Positions 11,166 to 22,779 are shown, numbered from the stretch's first letter. The stretch is 64,000 nucleotides of DNA from Craterostigma plantagineum (GCA_027422505.1 JAPQWV010000012.1:24257501-24321500), one strand, 5' to 3'. Numbers and translations: made by a program. Notes: a model not told the origin generated them from the letters alone.

Positions 11166-11564
11166 TTCGTTCGATCGTATTTATTTTTTTACCGAGACGA
11201 ATAAAAGTTAAAACCGGAGCAAAACGCGGGTTTGGTCAGGCCCACTGTTCTCGGCCCGGCATTCGTGTGCGTGCTCGCACACAAGTCGGCCTTTGCACCC
11301 CCCCTGCGCGCACGCGAGCGACTTACATGTGGCATAAATTAGCTATTTAGTTTAAACTAATAAAATTCACATCTATATATAAGGTGTGTGAAACCATGTT
11401 GTTTTTCCAATGTGGGACAACAACTCTTCACTTTAAATTCCCTCCAATTAATTCACCTTCACAAGCCAAAAATAAAGCCCATGTCTCTCAACTTAATATT
11501 TTCTCCAATTTGGGCACATTCACAAGCCCAAAAAAAATATTAGAAAATAATTATAACAAAAAAA

Positions 11565-12058
11565 CTTAATACAAAAAAAATTAATAATGCAAAATAATAA
11601 CAACAAAAAATATTAATATTACAAAATAATTATAACAAAAAAAATTAATAATAAAAAAAATTAATAATACAAAATAATAACAATAAAATATTAATATTAC
11701 AAAATAATAACAACAAAAAATATTAATATTACAAAATAATAACAACACAAAATATTAATATACAAAATAACTATAACAAAAAAAATTAATAATACAAAAT
11801 AATAACAACAAAAACTATTAATATTACAAAACAATAACAACAAAAAATATTAATATTACAAAATAATAACAAAAAATAATAATATTACAAAATAATTTTA
11901 ACCAAAAAAATTAACGACAAAGAAAATTAATAATACAAATTAATAATACAAAATAATTACAACAAAAAATATTAATATTACAAAATAATATACAACAAAA
12001 AAAATTAATTATACAAAATAATAACAACAAAAAATATTAATATTACAAAATAATAAAA
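11565..12058. repeat. AT-rich minisatellite inside the MULE
   Basis: About a dozen imperfect copies of a roughly 30-bp unit containing AACAACAAAAAATATTAAT and TTACAAAATAAT lie in tandem. No coding potential is present. Confidence 0.8.
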
Positions 12059-12099
12059 AAATTTAAGCAGCCAAACCGAATTTTCGACCCCTTGTATAG

Positions 12100-12104
12100 G
12101 CGGC
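12100..12104. repeat. Target duplication GCGGC left of copia-2
   Basis: It matches GCGGC at 22780-22784. The insertion is into GC-rich MULE sequence. Confidence 0.85.
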
Positions 12105-13132
12105 TGTTAGGATCGGTTTACGCGTTTAGAGGGGGGGGGGGGTGAATAAACGCTTGTTTCTTTTTCGATTTGTCTTTCCAATGACAGGTACTCAATCAGT
12201 GACCGGTCAGTAAAAGTGCGGAATGTAATACTGACAGGTTGAAACTGATGTGTGATGAGTAAATGTGTGTGCGTGTGTATGTATGAGACCGGTTTGTTTC
12301 TGGAAGTTCGGAGTTAAAATCTCCTACGTCTCCCCTTCTTCCTCGCAAGGAAGGTTCACTAGATCTTCAGTTATACACTCTTGTACAACCTACCCAGCTG
12401 AAACACAGCTCAAATCTAGCGAATCCCTAGGCAGTTGTTTACAACAATCCACCTACTTCAACAGCTTTTTACAGTCCGTCGGAGATAGTCACTATAGGCT
12501 TAAATCTAAGAAAAAATATCTTTGGACTTCACTCTAATTTTTGTGCTCTCACCACAGCTCGTTGAACAGCTCAAACTTCGTCTTTTTAGGATGAGATCTC
12601 AAGATCGTAGAAATGTTGTAGTTCAGTGAAGTAGTCTCTTTTCTTCTAGTCTCTCTCCTTTTATGCTTGAAGTTTGAAATTCAAACCGTTGTGAGATAGG
12701 CTCTTCACTCTGATCGGTGCATTAATTGACTTTCCAAAAATGGGTCTGTCCGGTCTAAGCTGCAGTCTATCCTGTCACTAGCTTTATTCCTTATTTGCGT
12801 TAGTTGACCTTGTCTAAATACTGGACTTGCAGCATTGCATCGAATGTCTGAATTTTCCTTTCTGTTTCAGCATGCACTTATCTCGATTGTCCAATCTGTC
12901 ATTTGTCCGATATTGCATACTGTCGTACTTTTCTGAATCCATTTCACAGGACCGGTATCTTCAATCGGTATTGGTTTTAGTCTCTCATGCTTGCCCAGAC
13001 TGGTTACTTACATATACCGCTTTTAGTCCTTAGCATAGACGATACTTTAGATATCCGGTTTTCTCATTATTAATCAGTTGCGTCAATTCACCAAAACCGA
13101 TAGTCCGAATGTCTGAATTCGTGTTGCTAACA
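12105..13132 (-). repeat. copia-2 3' LTR
   Basis: It is 1028 bp long and matches 21758-22779 except for two homopolymer-length differences. It has TG/CA ends. Confidence 0.95.
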
Positions 13133-13147
13133 ATTTCCCCCTTTTTG
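13133..13147 (-). other. copia-2 polypurine tract
   Basis: The minus-strand purine run AAAAAGGGGGAAAT directly abuts the 3' LTR and is the expected plus-strand primer. Confidence 0.88.
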
Positions 13148-13334
13148 GTGATTGACAAAACTAGTCAGCAGAAAACCAGTTTTTATTCATATCAAAAGAG
13201 ATTGATACAGACAACACTTTAGTTGTACCCCTTGCTCTTGAAGATCCGCTCTATCTCCTTCCTCTTGTTCTCATCCTTGTATGCGTCTTCCTTTATGTCA
13301 TGTAGTCTCCGAAGGTCCGCCAGCTGTTCCTTTG

Positions 13335-16028
13335 TTAGATTGCAGGCCAGATGCCGTAAGCTACTGCCATCATACTGGACTTCAACTGGACCAGTTTCGC
13401 TGACTGGTACAGCCGCAGTCTGGCTCTGTAAGACTGCATCTGGGATGAGTGCAGCTTCGATTGCAGCTCGTTTTGGATCCTTGGTTTTGACATAAAGTTT
13501 GGAGATAAACCTTTGAGGCTCAGATGAGCTAGAGCTGGGCGGTTGCTGCTGTTTTCTGCTGTCGCTTGCCGTACTTTCCCCTTTTTGGCAATAACCGGGG
13601 TGATTAGCCTAGTCAAAGCCGTCAGTTGCTCTTTGATAACCTCCAGATCTGTACAAACATCCGAGCGGAGACCGATGATATCTTCCTTGAGCGCCTGAAA
13701 CTGCTCATTATTGTGCTGTCGATCACTGTTGACAGTCTTGCTCAGAACGGAGATTGAGCGATAAGTCTGCTTGATCAAGGAGACTTCTCTCGGTGAGCTG
13801 ATGATATCGACCGGTATGGATACATGATTTGGAGGTCCCGTTGGTTGCGACTGTGGAGGGATGACAGACTGAGTGTGTTCCGGTAATGCAGCGACGGAGA
13901 CAACAACAGATTCAGTCTGAATGGCAGAGACAGGGATGCCATGCTCCGTCGATGTGCGGACTTCGAAAGCAGTTTCTTGCTCAGGTCGAACCTCGACCGG
14001 TTGAGGTTCTGCCAAAGTAGCTGAGAGATCCTGAATGTTGTCTGGAGAAGTGGGAGAGGAAGAAGATCCAGCTTCACCAGCAAAGGTGATAAGTAGAGGC
14101 AAGGGAGGTAGTGACTGTGCCTGAGAAAATCCACTGGCTGAGATTTGAATCGGTAGAGATAATGGTAGAGACAGCCAAGGGAACGATGGAGTAGGTTGCC
14201 GAAAAAGCAAGCATTCCTCAGAGACCGGTTCTGGTGAGGAATGAAGAACTGGACTTTGTACCGGTTGAGATGTATGCACAGGTGGAACAGAGGATGAAGG
14301 CGCGGGTGCGACGATCAAGGCCGTTGTCATGAGAGAGTCGTCCTGCGGCTGATCAAAAGAGGCAGAGATTGATCCAAATGCCACAGCCGATGCACCGGCG
14401 GAGGATGCCACATCCGGCTGAAGTTTTGCCCAAACAGCAGCATGATAGATCTGCATACCCTGCAGTTCTGCCTCCAGCCTGGATAGGATTTGGATCTCAT
14501 GCACTGCATCTCTTCCTTCAGGCTGAAAGTTATCTCGGCGCTGCTCAATATAGCCCGTCAGATGCTTCATTTCAAGACTGACCCGGTATAGCTCTCGCGC
14601 GTCCAATAGGCGCCTGATGGATGCAATTCCCAGAGTCTTTATGAGCTTCCCTTCAGTCTGTCTGGCCTGTTTGAGTCGGTCAGAGAGACCTTTGGACTTC
14701 CAGATCTTCTCACTGTATGGAGTAAACCGGAAGTCGACCCATTCGTCATAGGCGCGTAGATCATCTGCAATCGTCTCAACAATTTCTTCTCGAATGAGAG
14801 TCCAGGCAGTCTCATCGATCGATTCGTGTCCTTGAGGGACCGCAACAGCTTTGCCCTTTCCTTTGTCAGTCGAAATACCTCGGACCGGTTCTTGAATCCT
14901 CACCCCACTCTGTGGTGGCGCAGTCCTGATCACCGAACCAGTTGTCTCCGAGAATGGAGTGACAGTGATGGTTGGTGTTATTGTAGAAACCGACTGGACA
15001 AGTTGTGTAGTTGTTGTCGGTTTTCTTGATGGGACTGACCCGGTAGAGGGCTTCTTGGAAGGCGTCATGGTCCTTTTCTTGGTGAGTACCTTCCGAAGCG
15101 GCTGAGTATCTTCAGAGGAGGAGGAAGACTCCAAGACCAGTTTCTTCTTGGAGGGTTTTGATGAGACTTGCTTGTCATCAGTCTTCTTCTTTTTGATCGG
15201 CGAGGGTTTTGGACGAGGGTCAGTCTTTGATGTTCCCAGAGAGTGGTCAACAGCAGACTTCTTAGTTGGCTTTAGAGTGGACAGATCGTCAGTGGCTTTT
15301 CTCTTAGCCGGCTTCTTAGTGAGCGAGGCTGTGCTCACCATCTGATGAATGGTTTCATCAGAGATGTAGTTTACAAACCCAATCCCTTCAGCAGGCCCAA
15401 CATCTGCAACCTTGCGCTTGAGGAGGAAGGACAGTTGAGGCGCAAAGTTCTTGATTTGCCTATCACGAACTGGCAGTATTCCTTTGAGGACGGAGAAAAT
15501 TACAGAAGACCAGTTGATCTTCATCCCAGTCAGAATAGCCACCATGGCCTGAACTTTATCGCTTGTGAGCATATCGAAGGATCCTGCCTTCCCCAAGATG
15601 GATTTTGCAACAATATCGTGAAGCAGTCGATACTCTGGTTTAAGAATCACTCGTTTATCCGAGTCTTTAAACGTTCCCCCTGTCAAAGACATCGTTGTCT
15701 TGAGACGTTCCTTAACGCCATCAGGTACGCTGATAACAGTGTCACCGGTGGTTGGTAGATGGAACAGCTTTGCAAAGTATTCTTCAGTGATGTCAAACTG
15801 ATGTCCGTTGATCATACACTGGAAGCGGTCTCCGACGATGAGTACTGTGTTGAAGAACTGATGCAGAGCCTCTGGGTAAAATTCTGTAGTGCAGTCGAAG
15901 AAGCTTTGAAGGCCGGTTTGAATTAGGGCTTCGAATATAGGAACAAATTCCTTGTGTGCAGTCTCTTTGCAGCTAGCAAAGTAGATTTGAAGCGCCGTCC
16001 TTGTAAACTCTTTGTGTGCTGGGGCCAT
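13335..16028 (-). CDS. copia-2 third ORF, 897-residue protein downstream of pol
   Basis: The first ATG in frame is at 16028 (MAPAHKEFTRTAL); the open frame extends upstream to 16292 without another ATG. Residues 1-220 look globular and resemble what I remember as the plant putative transposon-protein family, common in Lamiales genomes (EYRLLHDIVAKSILGKAGSFD, ITEEYFAKLFHLPTTGD). This is followed by a Lys/Ser/Thr-rich basic stretch (about 255-340), long Pro/Ser/Gln-rich low-complexity sequence and a short possible coiled coil. I see no signal peptide or clear membrane segment. It sits in the position of the env-like ORF of Sireviruses, in sense with pol, with about 640 bp from the pol stop. Its role is unknown. 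Confidence 0.8.
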   Translation of the reverse strand: MAPAHKEFTRTALQIYFASCKETAHKEFVPIFEALIQTGLQSFFDCTTEFYPEALHQFFNTVLIVGDRFQCMINGHQFDITEEYFAKLFHLPTTGDTVISVPDGVKERLKTTMSLTGGTFKDSDKRVILKPEYRLLHDIVAKSILGKAGSFDMLTSDKVQAMVAILTGMKINWSSVIFSVLKGILPVRDRQIKNFAPQLSFLLKRKVADVGPAEGIGFVNYISDETIHQMVSTASLTKKPAKRKATDDLSTLKPTKKSAVDHSLGTSKTDPRPKPSPIKKKKTDDKQVSSKPSKKKLVLESSSSSEDTQPLRKVLTKKRTMTPSKKPSTGSVPSRKPTTTTQLVQSVSTITPTITVTPFSETTGSVIRTAPPQSGVRIQEPVRGISTDKGKGKAVAVPQGHESIDETAWTLIREEIVETIADDLRAYDEWVDFRFTPYSEKIWKSKGLSDRLKQARQTEGKLIKTLGIASIRRLLDARELYRVSLEMKHLTGYIEQRRDNFQPEGRDAVHEIQILSRLEAELQGMQIYHAAVWAKLQPDVASSAGASAVAFGSISASFDQPQDDSLMTTALIVAPAPSSSVPPVHTSQPVQSPVLHSSPEPVSEECLLFRQPTPSFPWLSLPLSLPIQISASGFSQAQSLPPLPLLITFAGEAGSSSSPTSPDNIQDLSATLAEPQPVEVRPEQETAFEVRTSTEHGIPVSAIQTESVVVSVAALPEHTQSVIPPQSQPTGPPNHVSIPVDIISSPREVSLIKQTYRSISVLSKTVNSDRQHNNEQFQALKEDIIGLRSDVCTDLEVIKEQLTALTRLITPVIAKKGKVRQATAENSSNRPALAHLSLKGLSPNFMSKPRIQNELQSKLHSSQMQSYRARLRLYQSAKLVQLKSSMMAVAYGIWPAI

Positions 16029-16667
16029 TTGTTCGAAGAATTGGATAGGGTTTCTGTAAGGAGGTTTAAGAGATTTTGGGGAAGAAGATGACGAATCGGT
16101 TGGAGAGAGAAGAATAATGATGGAATGTTTAATTTGAGTATGGGTACGAAATTTATTTAGCGGGAGAAGGCGTGTATTTGCATTAAATGCATAGGACGTC
16201 TTGTCGCTTAGCGTTCCTCTCTCATAGACTGCCCTACGTTCCTGCAGTGTTGTCAGATTTCCTGCGAAAGTGTTATGATAAAATGTGTGCAATTGATGAC
16301 GTATATTTAATAAAAACGATTTCGGTCAGTCACTGATCTAGGCAGTTTCCGGTATCAATACCGTTTGGTAAAGGTGTACAGGTTTCGAAGAGAGTGTCCC
16401 GGTAAAAAAAAAAGAGTATCCCGGTATTAATACTCCGGTATATAAAAAAAATGTATATACGTATATGAATATATATAGGTGACGAGAATCAGTTTTGGAC
16501 GAAACTGATGGAATAAAAAGTTTTGATCAGTAGGAAGGAATTGACTGATAAAGAATAGATGGTTTGATACGATCATCACTTTGCACCATTTGGTGTAGGG
16601 TCGAGGTCACCAGTTATACCAATTAATTTGATATAACAAGGTTCCCCCTGACTCTATGCTTAGGTAT
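16029..16667 (-). other. copia-2 spacer between pol and third ORF
   Basis: This is mostly non-coding sequence with AT-rich runs (16404-16480). A spliced or internal transcript would be needed to express the third ORF efficiently, but no splice sites were assigned. Confidence 0.5.
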
Positions 16668-19600
16668 TTAGGGTAAATCCAATAAACCTAAAGCATTTCG
16701 GAAGAAAAGGAACTTAGCTTCTGGTAGTGGCTTGGTTAGGATGTCGGCGACTTGCAGATCGGTTGAGATGTGTTCCAGCCGTACATTTTTCTTCAGCACA
16801 TGATCTCGTATGAAGTGATGTCTTATTTCGATGTGTTTTGTCCGAGAGTGGAATACCGGATTCTGTGTGATTGCGATTGCGCTCGTATTGTCACAGAAGA
16901 TAGGTGTGTCGGTTTCTTGTATTCCATAATCTTCCAGTTGGTGCTGTATCCAAAGAATCTGTGAACAACAGCTTCCAGCAGCCAGATATTCTGCCTCAGC
17001 TGTGGATGTGGCTATAGATGTTTGTTTCTTGCTGAACCAAGAAATAAGTCGGTCGCCAAGAAACTGGCATGTCCCACTAGTACTGCGTCGATCAATCTTG
17101 CAGCCTGCATAGTCAGCATCTGTGTATCCATGCAGTGATAGACTTGAGTCTTTGGGATACCATAGACCAACATTTACAGTCCCCTTGAGGTACTTCAGGA
17201 TGCGCTTTGCCGCAGAGAAGTGGCTTTCTTTTGGATTAGACTGGAACCGAGCGCACAAACAGACACTATACATAATGTCCGGTCTGCTAGCAGTAAGATA
17301 TAGCAGTGATCCGATCAGCCCCCTATATTTAGTAACTTCAATTGATACTCCAGTTTCATCTTTGTCTAGTTTGATTGATGAACTCATAGGCGTTGTAGCT
17401 TGTGAGCAGTTCTCCATACCGAACTTCTTGAGCAGTTCCCTTGTATATTTAGCTTGATTTATGAATATCCCCTGCTCCGTTTGTCTTACTTGAAGTCCCA
17501 AAAAGAATGTGAGTTCACCCATCATACTCATCTCAAACTGATCCTGCATCATTCTAGAGAATCGCTTGCATAACTTAGGATCAGTTGACCCGAAGATAAT
17601 GTCATCGACGTAGATCTGAACGATCAATAGATGCTCTCCTTTAGTGAATCTGAATAGTGTTTTATCAACACTTCCAATTGTGAACTTATGATCAGTTAGA
17701 AACTTTGATAGCGTTTCATACCACGCTCTTGGGGCTTGTTTTAGTCCATAGAGAGCCTTCTTTAAGCGGTAGACATGGTTCGGGTACTCATGGTTTTCGA
17801 AACCGGGTGGTTGAGCAACGTATACTTCCTCAGAAATTGTACCATTCAGAAATGCACTCTTGACATCCATTTGATATACTTTGAAGTCCTTATAAGCTGC
17901 ATATGCCAAGAAAATCCGTATGGCTTCCAGTCTTGCTACCGGTGCGAAGGTCTCATCATAGTCTATTCCTTCTTCTTGTCTGTACCCTTGAGCAACCAGC
18001 CTTGCCTTATTTCTGGTGACAAGTCCATCTTCATTTAGCTTGTTCTTGAAAACCCATTTCGTACCGATTACAGTTTGCATTGGCTTTGGAACAAGAGTCC
18101 AGACTTGATTTCGCTCGAACTGGTTTAGTTCTTCCTGCATGGCTTCTATCCAGTTGTCATCCTTGAGAGCTTCATCAACCTTTGTTGGTTGAATTTGTGA
18201 AATGAACGCATGACTGAATAGATTGGGGTTCGTCTGTCGCCTTGTTTTCATGGGTGCAGCAGGATCTCCTATGATCAATTGCTGAGGATGATTCAACTTT
18301 GTGCGGTTCCATTTGATGCGTTCCCCCTCAATTGATTCCTCTGGTGTTTCTTGAGTCTCTGTGTGAGTTTCACCTTCTGATCCAGCTTCGTTACCGGCAG
18401 TGTTTGGACTGATTGTTTCCACAGGCTCCATCTGTATCTCAGTGGTCGTATTTTGAGTGCTGGTTTCTTCTACAATAGGTATTTCTGTCAGCTCCAATAC
18501 TGGTTGATGTCTTTCTTCATCACTTTCATCTTCAAGATGGGATCTCTCCAGTTGGTTGCTCAAACGATTGATATTACTGGGAGTATGGTTATCAGTTTCT
18601 GACTCTTCAAAGACTACGTGTGCTGATTCCTCAATAGATAGAGTCTTAGTGTTGAAAACCCGGTAAGCTTTGCTGACTGAAGAGTACCCAAGGAATATTC
18701 CCTTTTCGGCCCTTGTATCAAATGCTGAGAGTTGATTCTTCCCATTATTGTGGATGAAACATTTGCTTCCAAAGGTCTTGAAGTAACTGATTGTGGGAAC
18801 GTTTCCGGTCCATACTTCATATGGTGTTTTGCCCTGTTTCTTGCAAATCATGGACCGGTTCTGTGTATAGCATGCAGTGTTGATGGCTTCTGCCCAGAAT
18901 TTATGAGAGATGTCCGCATCAGCTAACATTGTCCTGGCTGCTTCCTTGAGAGTTCTGTTCCTCCTTTCAGCAACTCCATTCTGCTGGGGTGTCCTAGCAG
19001 CAGACAACTCATGGCGTATACCATGGTCCTCAAAAAAATTGGTTATCGTTATGTTCACAAACTCAGTACCCCGGTCACTGCGGATCCGGTTTATGTTACC
19101 ATTTTGTTCATTCTCTATTCTTCTGAAAAGCTTTATTAAGTTGACTGGTGTTTGGTCCTTGGATTTTAAAAATACAACCCAGGTGTACCTGGAGAAATCA
19201 TCTACGACTACTAGTGTGTATCTAGCACCACCAAGACTGACTACTGGTATTGGTCCAAATAAATCCATGTGAAGTAAGTCTAGACACCGGTTTGACTCTA
19301 TACTTCCTTTATTCTTAAAAGTTGACCTAATTTGTTTACCTAACTGACACGCTGTGCAGTGTTTATCTTTTGAAAACCTTAGATTGGGTAGACCTCTAAC
19401 CAGATTGTTATCCCTAAGGACTGATATGGTCTTAAAGTTTAGATGACTGAGACGTTTATGCCACAGCCAACTTTTGGAGTTATGAGCTATTAGACAGGTC
19501 TGGGTAGAAACTGATTGATCTCCCCAGTGGACCCTATATGTACCCCCAACTCTATGCCCAGTTATCAGTATGCGTTTCTCTTTGTCCTTGACAAAGCATT

Positions 19601-19916
19601 TATCTTTTTCAAACGATATTAGGTAGTTATTCCTACATAGTTGACTTACACTTATTAGGTTGTAATGGAGATTCTGTACTAAGTGTACATCTCTTAGGGT
19701 AAGGTTTCTGTGAGTAATCACCCCCTTCCCTATTGTTTTACCTTTACCGTTATCTCCGAAGGTAATTGTCGGTCCGGTATGTGCCCTAAGCTCCTTTAGT
19801 AGTCTTCCATTTCCAGTCATGTGCTGACAGCATCCACTGTCCAGGTACCATACTGATCGGTTCAGCTCCTCAATGTATTCCTGAAAAAAAATATATATAT
19901 ATATATATACATACAT
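16668..19916 (-). CDS. pol: copia-2 Pol polyprotein (protease, integrase, RT, RNase H)
   Basis: The uninterrupted 1082-residue frame contains, in order: aspartic protease motif WYLDSGC (about residue 26); GAG-pre-integrase ([14 protein letters not shown], about 150) with the zinc-binding CTACQLGKQ; integrase core with Asp in HMDLFGP, Asp in RSDRGTEF and Glu in [11 protein letters not shown]; reverse transcriptase with the YVDDIIFGS active site; and RNase H ending [13 protein letters not shown]. The order protease-integrase-RT-RNase H is diagnostic of Ty1/copia. The first residues are coded by a TA microsatellite (19891-19910). Gag and Pol share a reading phase across one TGA, so translation may start here or come from readthrough. 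Confidence 0.95.
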   Translation of the reverse strand: MYVYIYIYIFFQEYIEELNRSVWYLDSGCCQHMTGNGRLLKELRAHTGPTITFGDNGKGKTIGKGVITHRNLTLRDVHLVQNLHYNLISVSQLCRNNYLISFEKDKCFVKDKEKRILITGHRVGGTYRVHWGDQSVSTQTCLIAHNSKSWLWHKRLSHLNFKTISVLRDNNLVRGLPNLRFSKDKHCTACQLGKQIRSTFKNKGSIESNRCLDLLHMDLFGPIPVVSLGGARYTLVVVDDFSRYTWVVFLKSKDQTPVNLIKLFRRIENEQNGNINRIRSDRGTEFVNITITNFFEDHGIRHELSAARTPQQNGVAERRNRTLKEAARTMLADADISHKFWAEAINTACYTQNRSMICKKQGKTPYEVWTGNVPTISYFKTFGSKCFIHNNGKNQLSAFDTRAEKGIFLGYSSVSKAYRVFNTKTLSIEESAHVVFEESETDNHTPSNINRLSNQLERSHLEDESDEERHQPVLELTEIPIVEETSTQNTTTEIQMEPVETISPNTAGNEAGSEGETHTETQETPEESIEGERIKWNRTKLNHPQQLIIGDPAAPMKTRRQTNPNLFSHAFISQIQPTKVDEALKDDNWIEAMQEELNQFERNQVWTLVPKPMQTVIGTKWVFKNKLNEDGLVTRNKARLVAQGYRQEEGIDYDETFAPVARLEAIRIFLAYAAYKDFKVYQMDVKSAFLNGTISEEVYVAQPPGFENHEYPNHVYRLKKALYGLKQAPRAWYETLSKFLTDHKFTIGSVDKTLFRFTKGEHLLIVQIYVDDIIFGSTDPKLCKRFSRMMQDQFEMSMMGELTFFLGLQVRQTEQGIFINQAKYTRELLKKFGMENCSQATTPMSSSIKLDKDETGVSIEVTKYRGLIGSLLYLTASRPDIMYSVCLCARFQSNPKESHFSAAKRILKYLKGTVNVGLWYPKDSSLSLHGYTDADYAGCKIDRRSTSGTCQFLGDRLISWFSKKQTSIATSTAEAEYLAAGSCCSQILWIQHQLEDYGIQETDTPIFCDNTSAIAITQNPVFHSRTKHIEIRHHFIRDHVLKKNVRLEHISTDLQVADILTKPLPEAKFLFFRNALGLLDLP

Positions 19917-19928
19917 TGGTACCCAGTT

Positions 19929-21713
19929 TCACTTGGGTCCAGTATAGATTAGATTCTTAGGAACCCAGATCTGAAAGACTCTAACAGTCCGACCAGTTTG
20001 AGGGTCTATAAGATATTTGATGTTTCTATTCCTAGTCATTCCATATTTAGATGTATTGTGCTGTCTAGCCCGGTTTCTATACTCATATTCATACCTCCTA
20101 TTCCCCCTATGCTCATGCCCGCTTGATATAGATCTGTTTTGTAAAGGCACTGTTTTTGGTAATCTTCTATTATGTTGAGCTTCTCTCTCTATCGTAACTG
20201 GGGAGCTAGGTATGTTACTGGTGTTGTTACCTTTCGAAGAGCTGGCTGAAGTAAACCTAATCCAGCCAGTATTCTTTTCTCTTGCTGTCGGTTCGCTCGA
20301 TCCGGTTTCACTAAAACCTAGTCCAGTTTTGTCATTGCAAACCCTCAGACTACTCTGGATATTCTCTACTGTTTTCTTGGACTGACTCCAAGTCTTTACG
20401 ATCGCATTAAGCTTATCGTTTTCAGTCCTCAACTGCATTATTTCATTTCTAAGTTCTCTAACTTCCTCATTCAGCACCTTCGTTTGACTAGAATCACTTT
20501 CAGTTTGTTCGACTGAAGTAATTTTCCCTTTTTGTTTAATCCTAGCGGAAAGTTTCTGATATTCTTCAGCCATTTCTTGAAGAGCCTGAAGAAGCTCTTC
20601 CTTAGTAAAATCATCCGGTACAGAATCACATACCTCATTGTTGATCGTATTTGCCATGAGACATTCATGAGATTCCTGATCACTTTCGGTATCTGACTCA
20701 TCGCTGTTTGATTCTTCGGAGTCAGAGTCGTCCCATGTTTTTCCACTCTTGGCCACCAAAGCCTTTTGATACTTCTTTGACTTGGTACCAGTTTTCTCCT
20801 TCTCTTTCTTTGAAACTCGACAATCGATTGCAAAATGTCCTTTCCTGCCACATTTAAAACACGAGACATCAGTTCTTTCTGTTTTATTCTTTATGAAATT
20901 ATTACCTTCAGAACTGTTGCTTCGATTTTTCTTCATGAACTTTCCGAATCTCTTTACGAAAAGTGCCATGACTTCATCAGTCAGTTCTTCTGATGTCTTC
21001 GAGGTTGAAGTTTCTGGTGCTACGAGAGCCTTGACAGGTTGTTCTGTGACTGACTCTTCCATTCTCGTTTGTAGCTCGAACTCATAAGCCTTGAGATCAG
21101 CAAATAGATCGTGAACTTGTATCTTGCTGAGATCCTTTGATTCTCTCATAGCCATGGTCTTAACGTCCCATTCACGGGGAAGTGCCTTCATGATTTTGAT
21201 GGCTACATCTCGGTTCTCTAGCGTTCTTCCAAGAGCCGTGAGATCATTGATGATGTTCATGAACCGGCTCTCGAAGTCAGCCATTGATTCTCCCGGCTTC
21301 ATCTTCACGCTGTCGTACTTTTGTATGGCAACAATGAGCTTGTTTTCCCGTGTAGACTCGTTTCCTTCGCAGATTTGACATAGTTTTGTCCAGACCTCCT
21401 TTGCTGTTTTGCATAGCATCACCTGTCTGAATGTTCCGGTGTCCAGTGTTTTGAACAGAATGTCCTTGGCAACATTATCTAGATTCATTAGTTTCTTCTC
21501 TGCCTCTGTCCATTCACTTTTTACCTTTACAATCATTTGTGGCTGTGCGGTGTCTTGCGTATGCAGTGGATTGATCTTTTCTAACTTTGGAGGTCCATCT
21601 GTAATGACATCCCACATATCTTCGTTCTGGGCAGCTAGATGGGTCATCATGCGAACTTTCCATTCCATGAAGTTTTCACGGGAGAACATCGGCAGCTTGC
21701 TTGATGTATTCAT
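19929..21713 (-). CDS. gag: copia-2 Gag polyprotein region
   Basis: The 594-residue frame starts MNTSSKLPMFSRENFMEWKV. The first 230 residues are the copia gag core (UBN2 type). A CX2CX4HX4C zinc knuckle (CFKCGRKGHFAIDC) lies near residue 288, then acidic Ser/Asp/Glu stretches and a predicted coiled coil near residues 415-450 (LNEEVRELRNEIMQLRTEN). Gag packages the element RNA into cytoplasmic virus-like particles. The frame ends at a TGA (19931-19929), and pol continues in exactly the same phase, so a single in-frame stop separates them. The start ATG lies 45 bp inside the LTR, after the primer site. Confidence 0.93.
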   Translation of the reverse strand: MNTSSKLPMFSRENFMEWKVRMMTHLAAQNEDMWDVITDGPPKLEKINPLHTQDTAQPQMIVKVKSEWTEAEKKLMNLDNVAKDILFKTLDTGTFRQVMLCKTAKEVWTKLCQICEGNESTRENKLIVAIQKYDSVKMKPGESMADFESRFMNIINDLTALGRTLENRDVAIKIMKALPREWDVKTMAMRESKDLSKIQVHDLFADLKAYEFELQTRMEESVTEQPVKALVAPETSTSKTSEELTDEVMALFVKRFGKFMKKNRSNSSEGNNFIKNKTERTDVSCFKCGRKGHFAIDCRVSKKEKEKTGTKSKKYQKALVAKSGKTWDDSDSEESNSDESDTESDQESHECLMANTINNEVCDSVPDDFTKEELLQALQEMAEEYQKLSARIKQKGKITSVEQTESDSSQTKVLNEEVRELRNEIMQLRTENDKLNAIVKTWSQSKKTVENIQSSLRVCNDKTGLGFSETGSSEPTAREKNTGWIRFTSASSSKGNNTSNIPSSPVTIEREAQHNRRLPKTVPLQNRSISSGHEHRGNRRYEYEYRNRARQHNTSKYGMTRNRNIKYLIDPQTGRTVRVFQIWVPKNLIYTGPK

Positions 21714-21743
21714 CTTTATCAGTTTGATGATTGAGTAAAACCC

Positions 21744-21755
21744 GCTCTGATACCA
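21744..21755 (-). other. copia-2 primer binding site
   Basis: TGGTATCAGAGC on the minus strand, two bases inside the 5' LTR, is complementary to the 3' end of plant initiator tRNA-Met. Confidence 0.92.
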
Positions 21756-21757
21756 CT

Positions 21758-22779
21758 TGTTAGGATCGGTTTACGCGTTTAGAGGGGGGGTGAATAAACG
21801 CTTGTTTCTTTTTCGATTTGTCTTTCCAATGACAGGTACTCAATCAGTGACCGGTCAGTAAAAGTGCGGAATGTAATACTGACAGGTTGAAACTGATGTG
21901 TGATGAGTAAATGTGTGTGCGTGTGTATGTATGAGACCGGTTTGTTTCTGGAAGTTCGGAGTTAAAATCTCCTACGTCTCCCCTTCTTCCTCGCAAGGAA
22001 GGTTCACTAGATCTTCAGTTATACACTCTTGTACAACCTACCCAGCTGAAACACAGCTCAAATCTAGCGAATCCCTAGGCAGTTGTTTACAACAATCCAC
22101 CTACTTCAACAGCTTTTTACAGTCCGTCGGAGATAGTCACTATAGGCTTAAATCTAAGAAAAAATATCTTTGGACTTCACTCTAATTTTTGTGCTCTCAC
22201 CACAGCTCGTTGAACAGCTCAAACTTCGTCTTTTTAGGATGAGATCTCAAGATCGTAGAAATGTTGTAGTTCAGTGAAGTAGTCTCTTTTCTTCTAGTCT
22301 CTCTCCTTTTATGCTTGAAGTTTGAAATTCAAACCGTTGTGAGATAGGCTCTTCACTCTGATCGGTGCATTAATTGACTTTCCAAAATGGGTCTGTCCGG
22401 TCTAAGCTGCAGTCTATCCTGTCACTAGCTTTATTCCTTATTTGCGTTAGTTGACCTTGTCTAAATACTGGACTTGCAGCATTGCATCGAATGTCTGAAT
22501 TTTCCTTTCTGTTTCAGCATGCACTTATCTCGATTGTCCAATCTGTCATTTGTCCGATATTGCATACTGTCGTACTTTTCTGAATCCATTTCACAGGACC
22601 GGTATCTTCAATCGGTATTGGTTTTAGTCTCTCATGCTTGCCCAGACTGGTTACTTACATATACCGCTTTTAGTCCTTAGCATAGACGATACTTTAGATA
22701 TCCGGTTTTCTCATTATTAATCAGTTGCGTCAATTCACCAAAACCGATAGTCCGAATGTCTGAATTCGTGTTGCTAACA
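21758..22779 (-). repeat. copia-2 5' LTR
   Basis: It is 1022 bp long with TGTTAG...CTAACA ends. The primer site lies immediately beside it on the interior side. Confidence 0.95.

Larger units (their letters stand above)
12105..22779 (-). mobile_element. Complete young Ty1/copia retrotransposon with third ORF (copia-2)
   Basis: On the minus strand the order is 5' LTR (21758-22779), primer site TGGTATCAGAGC (complementary to initiator tRNA-Met), gag, pol, a 900-residue extra ORF, polypurine tract (AAAAAGGGGGAAAT, 13133-13147) and 3' LTR (12105-13132). LTRs start TGTTAG and end CTAACA, and a GCGGC duplication flanks the element. In my reading the LTRs differ only in a G run (12 against 7) and an A run (5 against 4), so insertion was very recent. 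All domains needed for transposition look intact. Confidence 0.95.

Noticed and set aside
13335..16292. Retroviral-type envelope gene in copia-2
   Set aside because: The position fits an env-like ORF, but no signal peptide, fusion peptide or transmembrane anchor is visible; the N-terminal domain resembles a plant transposon-associated family.
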